A DNA stretch of 64,000 bases from Sulfuricella sp. T08 (lineage in GTDB: Bacteria; Pseudomonadota; Gammaproteobacteria; Burkholderiales; Sulfuricellaceae), in the NCBI RefSeq assembly GCF_000971475.1, contig NZ_DF967523.1, positions 1 through 64,000 on the forward strand. The letters are read 5' to 3'. The position numbers were made by a program, and so were the translations under genes. The notes under the pieces were generated by a model. The model was not told the DNA's origin, ran no database searches, and saw nothing but the letters and a program-made list of their open reading frames with translations. This document shows positions 55,677 through 64,000 of this stretch, in pieces. Positions within the stretch are counted from its first letter, which is position 1. Every line of letters begins with the position of its first letter.

Positions 55677-58600
55677 ATGAGCCTCATCGACGAAAACATG
55701 GCCGAACAGGCAACCCTAGACTGGTTTGAGGAGCTGGGCTATGAGCGCATTTTCGGCCCCGACATCGCCCCGGACGGCCCGGAACAGGAACGGGAGAGCT
55801 ATAAACACATCGTCCTGACTGACCGCCTTCTGACTGCGCTGACACGTATCAATCCTCACATCCCCGCTACCATCTTGGAAGATGCAGCCCGTCAGGTCAT
55901 CCATGGCAACGCTGTTGGCCTGATGCAGGCTAACCGCCAGTTCCATCGCTGGCTCACCGATGGCGTGCCGGTGGAAATCAACCGCGACGGCGAAACCCTC
56001 GGCGACCGGGTGAAGCTTATCGACTTTGCCAACCCGGACAACAACGAGTGGCTGGCGGTCAATCAGTTTTCCATCGAAGGCCCAAAGCATACCCGCCGCC
56101 CGGATATCGTGGTGTTCGTGAACGGCTTGCCGCTGGCAGTCATCGAGCTTAAGAATCCTGCCGATATGAATGCCGACATCTGGGCGGCCTTCAACCAGTT
56201 GCAAACCTACAAGGAAGACATCCCCGACCTGTTCATATTTAACGAGGTGTTGGCGATTTCCGATTACACCCTCGCTCGCGCTGGTTCCCTCTCTTCCGAC
56301 CAGGAACGCTTCAACGCCTGGCGCACCATCGACGGAGTAGCACTTGACCCGTTGGGCGACTTGCAGCAATTGGAAACGCTGATACGAGGGCTATTCCGCC
56401 GCGATTTCTTCCTCGATTACCTGCGCTACTTCGTGCTGTTCGAGGAAGATGGCAACGTCAAGAAAATTGCAGGCTATCACCAGTTTCATGCCGTGCGCGC
56501 CGTGGTGCAAAGCGTCATTCAAGCCAGCCGCCACGGTGGTTCGCGCAAGGGCGGCGTGGTGTGGCATACGCAAGGTTCCGGCAAGAGCATTGAGATGACC
56601 TGCTTGGCGGGCCACCTGATGATGGCTCCTGAAATGCAGAACCCGACCATTGTGGTTGTCACCGACCGCAACGATTTGGATGGGCAATTGTTCGAGACTT
56701 TCGCGGGGGCATCCGACCTGCTGCGAGAAAAGCCTGTCCGTGTCGAGACCCGCCCCGACTTGCGTTCCAAGCTGGATAATCGCCCTTCCGGTGGCATCAT
56801 CTTCACCACTATTCAGAAGTTCGCGCCCTTCGAGGATGAGGATAACTTCCCCATTCTCTCCGAGCGGGAAAACGTCGTGGTCATCTGCGATGAAGCGCAT
56901 CGCTCGCAATACGGCTTCAAGGCCCGCTTGCAGGGAGTCGAGGATTCTTCCGGGATGATGGGCACGGTGCTCAATACTGCTGTGCGCTATGGCTACGCCC
57001 ACTACCTGCGTGAGGCTCTCCCTAATGCCACCTTCGTGGCCTTCACTGGAACGCCGATTTCTAGCGAGGATAAAGACACCCGCGCTGTCTTCGGCGATTA
57101 CGTCCACATCTACGACATCGAGCAGGCTGTGAAGGACGGGGCCACAGTGCCCATTTACTACGAGAGCCGCCTCGCCAAGCTGGAGCTGAAGGAAGGTGAA
57201 ACGCCTCACATCGACGAGGAAGTCGATGAGTTGACCGAGGATGAGGAGGAATCCGACAAGGCGCTGACACTGCGCCGCTGGGCCGCGCTGGAAAAAGTCG
57301 TCGGCGCCCCACCCCGCATTCAGAGTGTGGCGGAAGACTTGGTAACGCACTTCGAGAACCGCCTCGCGGCCATGGACGGCAAGGCGATGGTGGTGGCGAT
57401 GAGCCGAGAGATTTGCGTCCACCTCTACAACGCCATCGTGGCGCTGCGCCCGGAGTGGCACGACGACGAACCCGAGAAAGGGATTATCAAGGTGGTGATG
57501 ACGGGCTCCGCATCCGACAAGGCCTTGCTCAAGCCGCACATCTACACCAAGGACATCAAGAAGCGCCTGGAGAAGCGATTTAAAGACCCTTCCGACCCAC
57601 TGAAGCTAGTCATTGTCCGGGATATGTGGCTCACCGGCTTTGACGCCCCCTGCGCGCATACCATGTATGTGGACAAACCCATGCGCGGCCATAATCTGAT
57701 GCAGGCCATCGCCCGCGTGAACCGGGTTTTCAAGGACAAACCGGGTGGGCTGGTGGTGGACTACATCGGCATCGCTACCGAACTGAAACATGCACTGGTG
57801 GAATACACCAACTCCAAGGGCAAGGGACGGCCAACCATCAGGGCAGAAGAGGCCTTGGAGATACTGATGGAGAAGATTAGCACCCTGCGAGCCATGCTGC
57901 ATGGGTTTGACTACACTCAGTTCCGGACTAAGGCGTTATCCTTCCTGGCTGGCGCCTGCAACCACATCCTTGGACAGGACGACGGCAAGAAGCGCTGCGC
58001 CGACCAAGTGCTATCCGCCAGCAAGGCATTTGCACTGTGCTGCACGCTGGATGCAGCGCTGGAATATCGAGACGAGCTGGCTTTCTTTCAGGCCATCAAG
58101 TCGGCCCTAACCAAGCATGGCACCCAGGACACGAAACTCTCTGATGAGGCCAAAGAACACGCTTTGCGGCAAATCATCTCCGGCGCCCTGGTGTCGGATA
58201 AGGTTATCGACATTTTCGCCACGGCGGGGCTGAACAAACCCAATATCGGCATTCTCACCGACGAGTTCCTGGACGACGTGAAAAACATGGAACACCGCAA
58301 TCTGGCGGTGGAGTTGCTGGAGCGCCTTCTCAAGGACGACATCAAGAGCCGCTTCGCCACCAACGTGGTGCAGAACCAGAAGTTCTCCGAGCTGCTGCAA
58401 GCCTCATTGACCCGCTACCGCAACCGGGCCATCGAGACCGCCCAGGTCATCGAGGAACTTATTGCCATGGCGAAATCCTTCAATGAGGCGGCACAGCGGG
58501 GCGATGGCCTGGGGTTATCTCCCGACGAACTGGCCTTCTACGACGCACTGGAAACCAATGAAGCTTCGGTACGGGAGCTGGGCGATTCGGTTTTGAAGGA

Positions 58601-58802
58601 GATTGCCCGCCAGCTAACGGATTTCCTGCGACGGAATCTCTCCGTTGACTGGTCAGTGCGGGAAACGGTGCGGGCAAAGATGCGTGCCCAAATCAAGCTT
58701 ATTCTGAAACGCCACAAGTATCCGCCAGACCTTGAAGCACGTGCGGTGGAACTGGTGTTGAAGCAGGCTGAGGCGCTTTCAGAAGAATTGCTGGCCAAGT
58801 AA
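55677..58802 (+). CDS. hsdR: Type I restriction endonuclease subunit R
   Basis: 1041 aa from ATG 55677. N-terminal PD-ExK nuclease: [22 protein letters not shown]. Superfamily 2 motor: Walker [30 protein letters not shown] (motif III), [11 protein letters not shown] and [10 protein letters not shown] (motif VI). C-terminal helical part binds HsdM. Translocates DNA and cuts distant from the target. Separated from hsdS by the ATPase and Kiwa genes. All motifs are intact, so the system is probably active. Confidence 0.96.
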   Translation: MSLIDENMAEQATLDWFEELGYERIFGPDIAPDGPEQERESYKHIVLTDRLLTALTRINPHIPATILEDAARQVIHGNAVGLMQANRQFHRWLTDGVPVEINRDGETLGDRVKLIDFANPDNNEWLAVNQFSIEGPKHTRRPDIVVFVNGLPLAVIELKNPADMNADIWAAFNQLQTYKEDIPDLFIFNEVLAISDYTLARAGSLSSDQERFNAWRTIDGVALDPLGDLQQLETLIRGLFRRDFFLDYLRYFVLFEEDGNVKKIAGYHQFHAVRAVVQSVIQASRHGGSRKGGVVWHTQGSGKSIEMTCLAGHLMMAPEMQNPTIVVVTDRNDLDGQLFETFAGASDLLREKPVRVETRPDLRSKLDNRPSGGIIFTTIQKFAPFEDEDNFPILSERENVVVICDEAHRSQYGFKARLQGVEDSSGMMGTVLNTAVRYGYAHYLREALPNATFVAFTGTPISSEDKDTRAVFGDYVHIYDIEQAVKDGATVPIYYESRLAKLELKEGETPHIDEEVDELTEDEEESDKALTLRRWAALEKVVGAPPRIQSVAEDLVTHFENRLAAMDGKAMVVAMSREICVHLYNAIVALRPEWHDDEPEKGIIKVVMTGSASDKALLKPHIYTKDIKKRLEKRFKDPSDPLKLVIVRDMWLTGFDAPCAHTMYVDKPMRGHNLMQAIARVNRVFKDKPGGLVVDYIGIATELKHALVEYTNSKGKGRPTIRAEEALEILMEKISTLRAMLHGFDYTQFRTKALSFLAGACNHILGQDDGKKRCADQVLSASKAFALCCTLDAALEYRDELAFFQAIKSALTKHGTQDTKLSDEAKEHALRQIISGALVSDKVIDIFATAGLNKPNIGILTDEFLDDVKNMEHRNLAVELLERLLKDDIKSRFATNVVQNQKFSELLQASLTRYRNRAIETAQVIEELIAMAKSFNEAAQRGDGLGLSPDELAFYDALETNEASVRELGDSVLKEIARQLTDFLRRNLSVDWSVRETVRAKMRAQIKLILKRHKYPPDLEARAVELVLKQAEALSEELLAK

Positions 58803-58855
58803 GCGGCAATTCGACGCGCATCCATGATCGTTTTTTGATTGCGGAAGAACGTGCA

Positions 58856-59977
58856 ATGACATTCGAAGCTAAAATCCGCATCAAATTGCACTGGGATGGA
58901 CAGCGCATCGGCCAGGCCGAGCTGCGGCCGCGTCCGCTGGTGCGGGCGACCGAGCTGGTGCGGGGCAAGACCGTTGAGCAGGCGGCGACCGTGATCCCCA
59001 TGCTGTTCAGCATTTGCGGCAAGGCGCAGGGTGCGGCGGCTGCCGTGGTATTGACGTTTGCTCAGGGGGGCGAGCCAGACCAGATGGTGGAGAGGGAGAG
59101 GCTGGTGCTGGCCGAGGCGCTACTGGAACTGTTGTGGCGTTTCTTGCTGGATTTGCCGGGGATCATGGGAAGCCAAGGCAATGCCGCCCTGCTGGCCGCA
59201 TTGCGCAAGGGCCTGGCGCAGGCTGTGGCAGGCCAGAATGAAACGGCTTGGCAGACGTTTGCCGTGCAGGCTGAAACGGCCTTGAGCCAGGCCATACTTG
59301 GTATGCCTGTTGCCGACTGGCGCGGATTTTCCGATCCAGCGAAGCTGCCGGAATGGCTGCATCTGGCGGAAACCGAAACCGCGCGCAACCTGCTGGAGCT
59401 TTGGAACGGCGAGGGATGCTGGGGCGACGGCGGGGTTGCCCTGATGCCGGACACCAGTCGCGAACGCATACTGAACGAGGTGCTGCCTGGCTTGGAGGGT
59501 GATGAGCACTTCGCCCTGCTCCCCCATTGGCAGGGCGGGGTGATGGAAACCGGATCGCTGGCGCGGATGCAGATGCATCCTTTGCTGGCGGAACTGCTGC
59601 GGCAGGAGGGGGCGTCGATTCTGGCCCGTTTCCTGGCGCGCCTGTTCGAGATTGCAGAGCTGCTCGATCGTCTGCGCGAGCCAGTGGAGCCAGGCTGGGT
59701 GCAGGGGGCGGCACTGGGACCAGGCATCGGCCTGGCTTGGGTGCAGACCGCGCGTGGACTGCTGCTGCACCGCGCCGAACTGGACGGGCAGGGTATTGTG
59801 GCGGATTACTGTATCGTCGCGCCCACCGAATGGAATTTTCATCCGGCCGGGCCCTGCGTCGAGGCGCTGACGGGAAAATCCGCATCCAGCGCCGATGAAG
59901 CGCGGCGCAGTGCCGAACTGCTGGTGCAGGCGCTGGATCCCTGCGTGGCTTATATGATTGAGGTGGAGCATGCATGA
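58856..59977 (+). CDS. hupK: HupK-like hydrogenase maturation protein
   Basis: 373 aa from the ATG at 58856 (GGAAG site). It looks like a degenerate hydrogenase large subunit: N-terminal RIKLHWDG, then LFSICGKAQ where HybC has RICGVC, and C-terminal NFHPAGPC...LDPCVAYMIEVEH where HybC has DPCLAC. HupK proteins are scaffolds in assembly of the NiFe cofactor. The gene starts 53 nt after hsdR and overlaps hypA, so the hyp operon resumes here after the defence block. Confidence 0.72.
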   Translation: MTFEAKIRIKLHWDGQRIGQAELRPRPLVRATELVRGKTVEQAATVIPMLFSICGKAQGAAAAVVLTFAQGGEPDQMVERERLVLAEALLELLWRFLLDLPGIMGSQGNAALLAALRKGLAQAVAGQNETAWQTFAVQAETALSQAILGMPVADWRGFSDPAKLPEWLHLAETETARNLLELWNGEGCWGDGGVALMPDTSRERILNEVLPGLEGDEHFALLPHWQGGVMETGSLARMQMHPLLAELLRQEGASILARFLARLFEIAELLDRLREPVEPGWVQGAALGPGIGLAWVQTARGLLLHRAELDGQGIVADYCIVAPTEWNFHPAGPCVEALTGKSASSADEARRSAELLVQALDPCVAYMIEVEHA

Positions 59978-60311
59978 GATGTCGCTGGCCGAGGGCGTGC
60001 TGCAGGTGATCGAGGACAGCGCCCGGTCCAACGGCTTTACCCAGGTGAAGACGGTATGGCTGGAAATCGGCGAATTGTCCGGGGCGGATGTTGAGGCGAT
60101 GCGCTTTTGCTTCGATGCGGTGGTCAAGGGCACGCTGGCGGAGGGTGCCCAGTTGGAGATTGTCGCAACCCAAGGACAGGGGCGTTGTCTCACTTGTGGC
60201 CAAACCGTTCATATCCAGCTACGCTATGATCCTTGCCCTCTGTGCGGCGACTATCCGGTGGAGCCGACCGGCGGGCTGGAGATGAAGGTCAAGGAACTCG
60301 AAGTGGAATAA
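59970..60311 (+). CDS. hypA: Hydrogenase nickel-incorporation protein HypA
   Basis: 113 aa from ATG 59970, chosen since HypA must begin MHEMSLA: the Met-His-Glu start binds nickel. Zinc site CLTCGQ and CPLCGD. Passes nickel to HypB and the large subunit. Overlaps hupK by 8 nt, 12 nt before hypB. Confidence 0.96.
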   Translation: MHEMSLAEGVLQVIEDSARSNGFTQVKTVWLEIGELSGADVEAMRFCFDAVVKGTLAEGAQLEIVATQGQGRCLTCGQTVHIQLRYDPCPLCGDYPVEPTGGLEMKVKELEVE

Positions 60312-60323
60312 AGGAGAATTCAA

Positions 60324-61187
60324 ATGTGTACGACTTGCGGCTGCGGTCAGGGCGAAACGAAAATCGATGGCGAAGAACATACCCATGCTTACGTTCATGC
60401 CCATGAACACGGCAGTCTGTTGCAAGGCCGTCCTCACGCACACACCAGCCGCATGGTGCAAGTCGAGCAGGACATTCTCGCCAAAAACAACCAGTACGCA
60501 TCAGCCAACCGCAGCCATTTCGCCGAACACGGCATCTTCGCGCTCAATCTGGTGTCGAGTCCCGGTTCCGGCAAGACCTCGCTGCTCACCCGCACTATCG
60601 AGCGGTTCAAGGACAAGACCCGGATTGCGGTGATCGAGGGTGACCAGCAGACCAGCCTCGACGCCGACCGTATCCGCGCCACCGGTGTGTCCGCGGTTCA
60701 GATCAATACTGGCAAGGGCTGCCATCTCGATGCCCACATGGTGGGACATGCCATGGAGAAACTCGCGCTGGCCGACAACAGCCTGCTGTTGATCGAGAAC
60801 GTCGGCAACCTGGTCTGCCCTGCAGCCTTCGACTTGGGCGAGGCGCACAAGGTGGCGATCCTGTCGGTGACGGAGGGCGAGGACAAACCGCTGAAATACC
60901 CCGACATGTTTGCCGCAGCCGAGGTGATGCTGCTCAACAAGATGGACTTGCTGCCCTACCTGAATTTCAACGTGCCGCTGTGCATCGAGTATGCGCGTCG
61001 CATCAACCCCTATATCCGCGTCATTCTCACCTCGGCGGTCAGCGGCGAGGGGATGGATGAATGGAGGGAATGGATAGCGGCGGGCATGAAGCAGGCGGCT
61101 GAACAGAAAGCCAATGAGGTGGACGCGCTGAAGCGCAGGGTCGCCAAACTGGAGGCTGAACTGAGCAACGTGAGGGGTGAGGGGTGA
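60324..61187 (+). CDS. hypB: Hydrogenase nickel-incorporation GTPase HypB
   Basis: 287 aa. Begins MCTTCGCG (high-affinity nickel motif), a His-rich stretch ([12 protein letters not shown]), then the G domain with SSPGSGKTS (78-86) and NKMDLLPYL. The C terminus is longer than usual: a coiled coil ([14 protein letters not shown]) and a repeat-derived end (NVRGEG). Ribosome site AAGGAG. Delivers Ni2+ in a GTP-dependent step. Confidence 0.96.
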   Translation: MCTTCGCGQGETKIDGEEHTHAYVHAHEHGSLLQGRPHAHTSRMVQVEQDILAKNNQYASANRSHFAEHGIFALNLVSSPGSGKTSLLTRTIERFKDKTRIAVIEGDQQTSLDADRIRATGVSAVQINTGKGCHLDAHMVGHAMEKLALADNSLLLIENVGNLVCPAAFDLGEAHKVAILSVTEGEDKPLKYPDMFAAAEVMLLNKMDLLPYLNFNVPLCIEYARRINPYIRVILTSAVSGEGMDEWREWIAAGMKQAAEQKANEVDALKRRVAKLEAELSNVRGEG

Positions 61188-61199
61188 AGCGTGAGGAGC
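61168..61199. repeat. Dispersed gtgagg repeat half at the hypB-hypF junction
   Basis: Tandem gtgaggggtgaggggtgaag-type motif forming the last codons of hypB and the first of hypF. A related full copy interrupts hypF at 62387-62475. Confidence 0.5.
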
Positions 61200-63581
61200 A
61201 GCGGACCCATTCTCGATAGTCCGGATTTTTCGCCCCGTGCAGTGCGTATCCGCGTCCGCGGCCAAGTGCAGGGGGTGGGGTTTCGCCCCTTCGTCTACCA
61301 CCTGGCCCTGGAGTTGGGGCTGAGCGGTTGGGTGCTGAACGACGCCGACGGCGTGGAAATCGAGGCGCAGGGCGGCGAGGTGGCGCTGGAAGCGTTGCTG
61401 AGCCGGCTGAAAAAGGATGCGCCCGACCTGGCGCAGGTGGACGAGGTGAGCGCGGCGCCGGCCGAGGTTGTGCCGCGACACGGTTTCGCCATTCTGGAAA
61501 GCCGCTCCGGCCATGCCCATACCGGGATCACGCCCGATGCTGCCACTTGCCCGGCTTGCCGCGCTGAGATTTTTGATCCCGCAAACCGGCGCTACCGTTA
61601 CCCCTTTACCAACTGCACCCATTGCGGTCCACGTTACACCATTACCCGCCATCTGCCCTACGATCGTCCCAACACCAGCATGGCGAAGTTCGTCCTGTGC
61701 CCGGCCTGCCGGCGCGAATACGAGGATCCGCTGGACCGTCGCTTTCACGCCCAGCCTAATGCCTGTGCGGTGTGTGGGCCGCACTTGGCCTTGCTGGAAG
61801 CGGACGGGCAGCCGATCAGGAGTGACGACCCGATTGCCGAAACGGTGAGCCGTTTGCGTGCCGGACAGATTCTGGCGATCAAGGGTATCGGCGGCTTCCA
61901 CCTGATGTGCGATGCGCGCAATGCCGAAGCCGTGGCGCGCCTGCGTCAGCGCAAGCAGCGTGAGGAAAAACCGTTCGCGGTGATGCTGGCTGGCATTGCT
62001 TCGATTGCGCCATGGGTCGTTTGTGGCGAGGGCGAACGGCAACTGCTGGAGGCGCGCGAGCGGCCCATTGTTTTGCTGCAAAAGCGGCCGGGATGCGACG
62101 TTGCCCTGCCCGGCGTGGCGCCCGGCATGGCTGAGTTGGGCGTGTTGCTGCCCTATGCCCCGCTGCACTATTTGCTGTTTCACGAAGCGGTTGGCCGACC
62201 GACCGGTACAACATGGCTGGCTGCACCGCATGATCTGGCGCTGGTCTGTACTTCGGCCAATCCCGGCGACGAGCCGCTGGTGACCGGCAACGATGAGGCG
62301 CTGCGGCGGCTCTCCACCATTGCCGATGCATTCGTGATGCACGACCGCGATATTGTGGTGGGGTGCGATGACAGTGTAGTAAGGAATGAGGGGTTAGGAG
62401 TGAGGAGTGAAAACCACTACCTCAGCGCCTTTGACCTTGCTCCTCACTCCTCGCTCTTCACGCCTCACTATCAATTCATCCGCCGTGCTCGCGGTTACAC
62501 TCCACGCGCCATCAAATTGTCGAAGGCGGGGCGTTCGGTGCTGGCTTGCGGAGGTTGGTTCAAGAACACTGTCTGCCTGACTCGCGGTGACGAAGCTTTT
62601 CTCTCGCAGCATATTGGTGATCTCGACAACGCCGCAACTTGCCGCTCGCTGGAGGACACGGTGCAGCACTTGATGGGCGTGCTGGAAATCGAGCCAGAGG
62701 TTGTCGCCCACGATTTTCACCCAGATTTTTTCAGCACCTCCTTCGCGGCGGGTTTTGCGCGGCAGCGCGGACTCCCCGTGCTCGCCGTGCAGCACCATCA
62801 CGCCCACATTGCTGCGGTGATGGCCGAGCATGGGTTGACCGAACCCGTGTTGGGGCTGGCGCTGGATGGGGTGGGTCTGGGAACGGATGGCGCTGCCTGG
62901 GGTGGCGAGTTGCTGCGGGTGGATGGGGCGCATTTTGAACGCCTGGGTCATCTGAAAGAATTGGCGCTGCCCGGTGGTGACATCGCCGCACGCGAACCCT
63001 GGCGCATGGCGGCGAGTGTCTTGCATGCCCTGGGTCGCGGCGAGGAAATCGAACGCCGTTTTGCCGTGCCGGCTGCTGGCGCGGTGCGGCAGATGCTGGA
63101 ACAGAGTTTCAACAGCCCGCTCAGTTCGAGTTGCGGCCGCCTGTTTGACGCCGCCGCCGGATTGCTCGGCATACGCCAGGTTGCCGCCTTTGAAGGTCAG
63201 GCGGCGATGCTGCTGGAAGGCGTGGCCGAACGCCATGGCCCTGTTGCGCCAATGGAGCAGGGTTATACTGTGCAGGATGGTGAGCTGAATTTATTCCCGC
63301 TGCTTGCCGCGCTGGCTGAAATTGACGATGCCGGTTATGGCGCCGCGCTGTTTCACGCCACCCTGGCCGATGCGCTGGCGACATGGGTGGTGGATGGAAT
63401 CGAAAGAACCGGACTTGAGCGTGTGGTGTTTGGCGGGGGGTGTTTCCTCAACCGGCTGGTGAGCGCAGCACTTGCCGCTCACCTGGGGCAAGCGGGTGCG
63501 AAGGTGTGCCGTGCATGTCAGGCCCCGACCAACGATGGCGGGCTGGCGCTAGGGCAGGCCTATATTGCGATGATGGAGTGA
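61191..63581 (+). CDS. hypF: Carbamoyltransferase HypF
   Basis: 796 aa, GTG start at 61191. Acylphosphatase part (VRIRVRGQVQGVGFRPFVY), two zinc fingers (CPACRAEIF...CTHCGPRY and CPACRREY...CAVCGP), YrdC-like domain and a C-terminal Kae1-like domain (HHHAHIAAVMAEHGL, FGGGCFLNRL). Makes the thiocarboxamide used for the cyanide ligands of the iron. A repeat-derived insert of about 25 residues lies at about 62387-62475, before FIRRARGYTPRA. The flanking motifs are intact, so the enzyme may tolerate it. Confidence 0.95.
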   Translation: MRSSGPILDSPDFSPRAVRIRVRGQVQGVGFRPFVYHLALELGLSGWVLNDADGVEIEAQGGEVALEALLSRLKKDAPDLAQVDEVSAAPAEVVPRHGFAILESRSGHAHTGITPDAATCPACRAEIFDPANRRYRYPFTNCTHCGPRYTITRHLPYDRPNTSMAKFVLCPACRREYEDPLDRRFHAQPNACAVCGPHLALLEADGQPIRSDDPIAETVSRLRAGQILAIKGIGGFHLMCDARNAEAVARLRQRKQREEKPFAVMLAGIASIAPWVVCGEGERQLLEARERPIVLLQKRPGCDVALPGVAPGMAELGVLLPYAPLHYLLFHEAVGRPTGTTWLAAPHDLALVCTSANPGDEPLVTGNDEALRRLSTIADAFVMHDRDIVVGCDDSVVRNEGLGVRSENHYLSAFDLAPHSSLFTPHYQFIRRARGYTPRAIKLSKAGRSVLACGGWFKNTVCLTRGDEAFLSQHIGDLDNAATCRSLEDTVQHLMGVLEIEPEVVAHDFHPDFFSTSFAAGFARQRGLPVLAVQHHHAHIAAVMAEHGLTEPVLGLALDGVGLGTDGAAWGGELLRVDGAHFERLGHLKELALPGGDIAAREPWRMAASVLHALGRGEEIERRFAVPAAGAVRQMLEQSFNSPLSSSCGRLFDAAAGLLGIRQVAAFEGQAAMLLEGVAERHGPVAPMEQGYTVQDGELNLFPLLAALAEIDDAGYGAALFHATLADALATWVVDGIERTGLERVVFGGGCFLNRLVSAALAAHLGQAGAKVCRACQAPTNDGGLALGQAYIAMME
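62387..62475. repeat. Dispersed repeat inserted in frame in hypF
   Basis: Inverted arms ttaggagtgaggagtga and tgctcctcactcctcgc around a short centre. Adds EGLGVRSENHYLSAFDLAPH and a few more residues between CDDSVV and QFIRRARG, which are adjacent in other HypF proteins. Confidence 0.75.
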
Positions 63582-63584
63582 ATA

Positions 63585-63809
63585 ATGTGCTTGGCAATCC
63601 CGGCCCGCGTGGCCGAGCTACTCGATAACGATAGTGCCGTGGTGGAGCTGGGCGGCGTGCGCAAGGAAATTTCGCTGGCGCTGTTGGATGGCGTGGTGGT
63701 GGGCGATTACGTCATAGTACACGTCGGCTATGCGCTCAACCGGCTTGATCCGGAAGAAGCGGCCAAGACCCTGCAACTGTTCGCCGAAATCGGGTTGCAG
63801 ACAGAATGA
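63585..63809 (+). CDS. hypC: HypC hydrogenase maturation chaperone, second copy
   Basis: 74 aa, [12 protein letters not shown] with the metal-carrying Cys2. Works with HypD to assemble Fe(CN)2CO. Starts 3 nt after hypF and overlaps hypD as ATGA. Confidence 0.96.
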   Translation: MCLAIPARVAELLDNDSAVVELGGVRKEISLALLDGVVVGDYVIVHVGYALNRLDPEEAAKTLQLFAEIGLQTE

Positions 63810-64000
63810 AATACATCGACGAATTTCGCGACGGCGCGCTGGCGCGCAAACTGGCCGCCGATATCCGGCGCGAGGCACATCCGGATAGAAACTACGGCCT
63901 GATGGAATTTTGCGGCGGCCACACCCACGCCATTTTCCGTTACGGTGTCCAGGGCCTGCTGCCCGACAATATCAACATGATCCACGGCCCCGGCTGCCCG
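63806..64000 (+). CDS. hypD: HypD hydrogenase maturation protein (partial)
   Basis: First 65 codons, cut by the window end. Begins [16 protein letters not shown] and has the conserved [13 protein letters not shown] and HGPGCP, including the Cys of CGGHTH. An iron-sulphur protein on which the Fe(CN)2CO group is built. Confidence 0.95.
   Translation, partial: MKYIDEFRDGALARKLAADIRREAHPDRNYGLMEFCGGHTHAIFRYGVQGLLPDNINMIHGPGCP

Noticed and set aside
58803-58855. Search for direct repeats or an att site at the right edge of the defence block
   Set aside because: No match found by eye with 47882-48062, and no tRNA or integrase nearby, so an integrase-type insertion is not supported.
60501-62342. 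613-codon minus-strand frame over hypB-hypF
   Set aside because: Antisense shadow; no family resemblance.

Overview
The window looks like a chromosomal segment of a GC-rich betaproteobacterium, most likely a chemolithotrophic or facultative member of the Nitrosomonadales/Sulfuricellaceae-type groups. The guess rests on the mix of a tandem proteobacterial cyanophycin synthetase pair, a PA2778/PA2779 pair, a HybOABC uptake hydrogenase with a NikKLMQO nickel importer, and betaproteobacterial dispersed repeats. Genus-level placement is inference. No rRNA, tRNA or CRISPR array was seen.

Layout. (1) 110-8986: cyanophycin region. Two cphA-type synthetases lie in tandem on the minus strand, followed by an adhesin-E-like periplasmic protein gene, a plus-strand ABC exporter with an extra N-terminal domain and a DUF1854 protein coupled to it by an ATGA overlap. 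(2) 9206-22884: mostly housekeeping and envelope genes: a PAS-GGDEF-EAL c-di-GMP protein, a small Ala/Lys-rich exported protein, rluE, icd, pbpG, mobA, a PA2779/PA2778 pair, an ArnT-like glycosyltransferase, a BepA-like M48 protease, rpmE, rho and trxA. (3) 23161-29377: a two-gene AddB-like/AddA-like nuclease-helicase operon. (4) 29445-32373: accessory material, including an AT-rich membrane/coiled-coil protein and a ~520 bp element with terminal inverted repeats. (5) 32514-37988: dut, coaBC, radC, rpmB, rpmG, an MscS channel and corA. (6) 38114-64000: a nickel/hydrogenase locus: nikR, a nikKL-(small ORF)-nikMQO importer, hybOABCD-hypC, then hupK-hypABFCD, with hypD cut by the window end.

The hydrogenase locus is interrupted at about 47.9-58.8 kb by a same-strand defence block: hsdM, a HEPN protein, an MNT nucleotidyltransferase fused in frame to HsdS, a PrrC/RloC-type AAA ATPase with a zinc-hook motif, a Kiwa-like kwaA-kwaB pair and hsdR. 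Nearly every junction is an overlap or a gap of 1-2 nt, so the block may be transcribed as one composite defence operon. The kwaAB pair is bracketed by a direct repeat of the hsdR start, and a short chimeric ORF (hsdR head joined to hsdS tail) marks the join.

How the genes work together: NikK/L/M/Q/O would import Ni2+ under NikR control. HypA/B deliver nickel, HypF/C/D make the Fe(CN)2CO group, HybD cleaves the large subunit, and HybO/A/B/C form the membrane-linked H2-oxidising enzyme. The cyanophycin genes would store nitrogen as Asp-Arg polymer. The two synthetase copies show complementary loss of motifs, which suggests division of labour. Several ORFs (AddB-like, AddA-like, HsdM, HypF) carry dispersed palindromic repeats inserted in frame.
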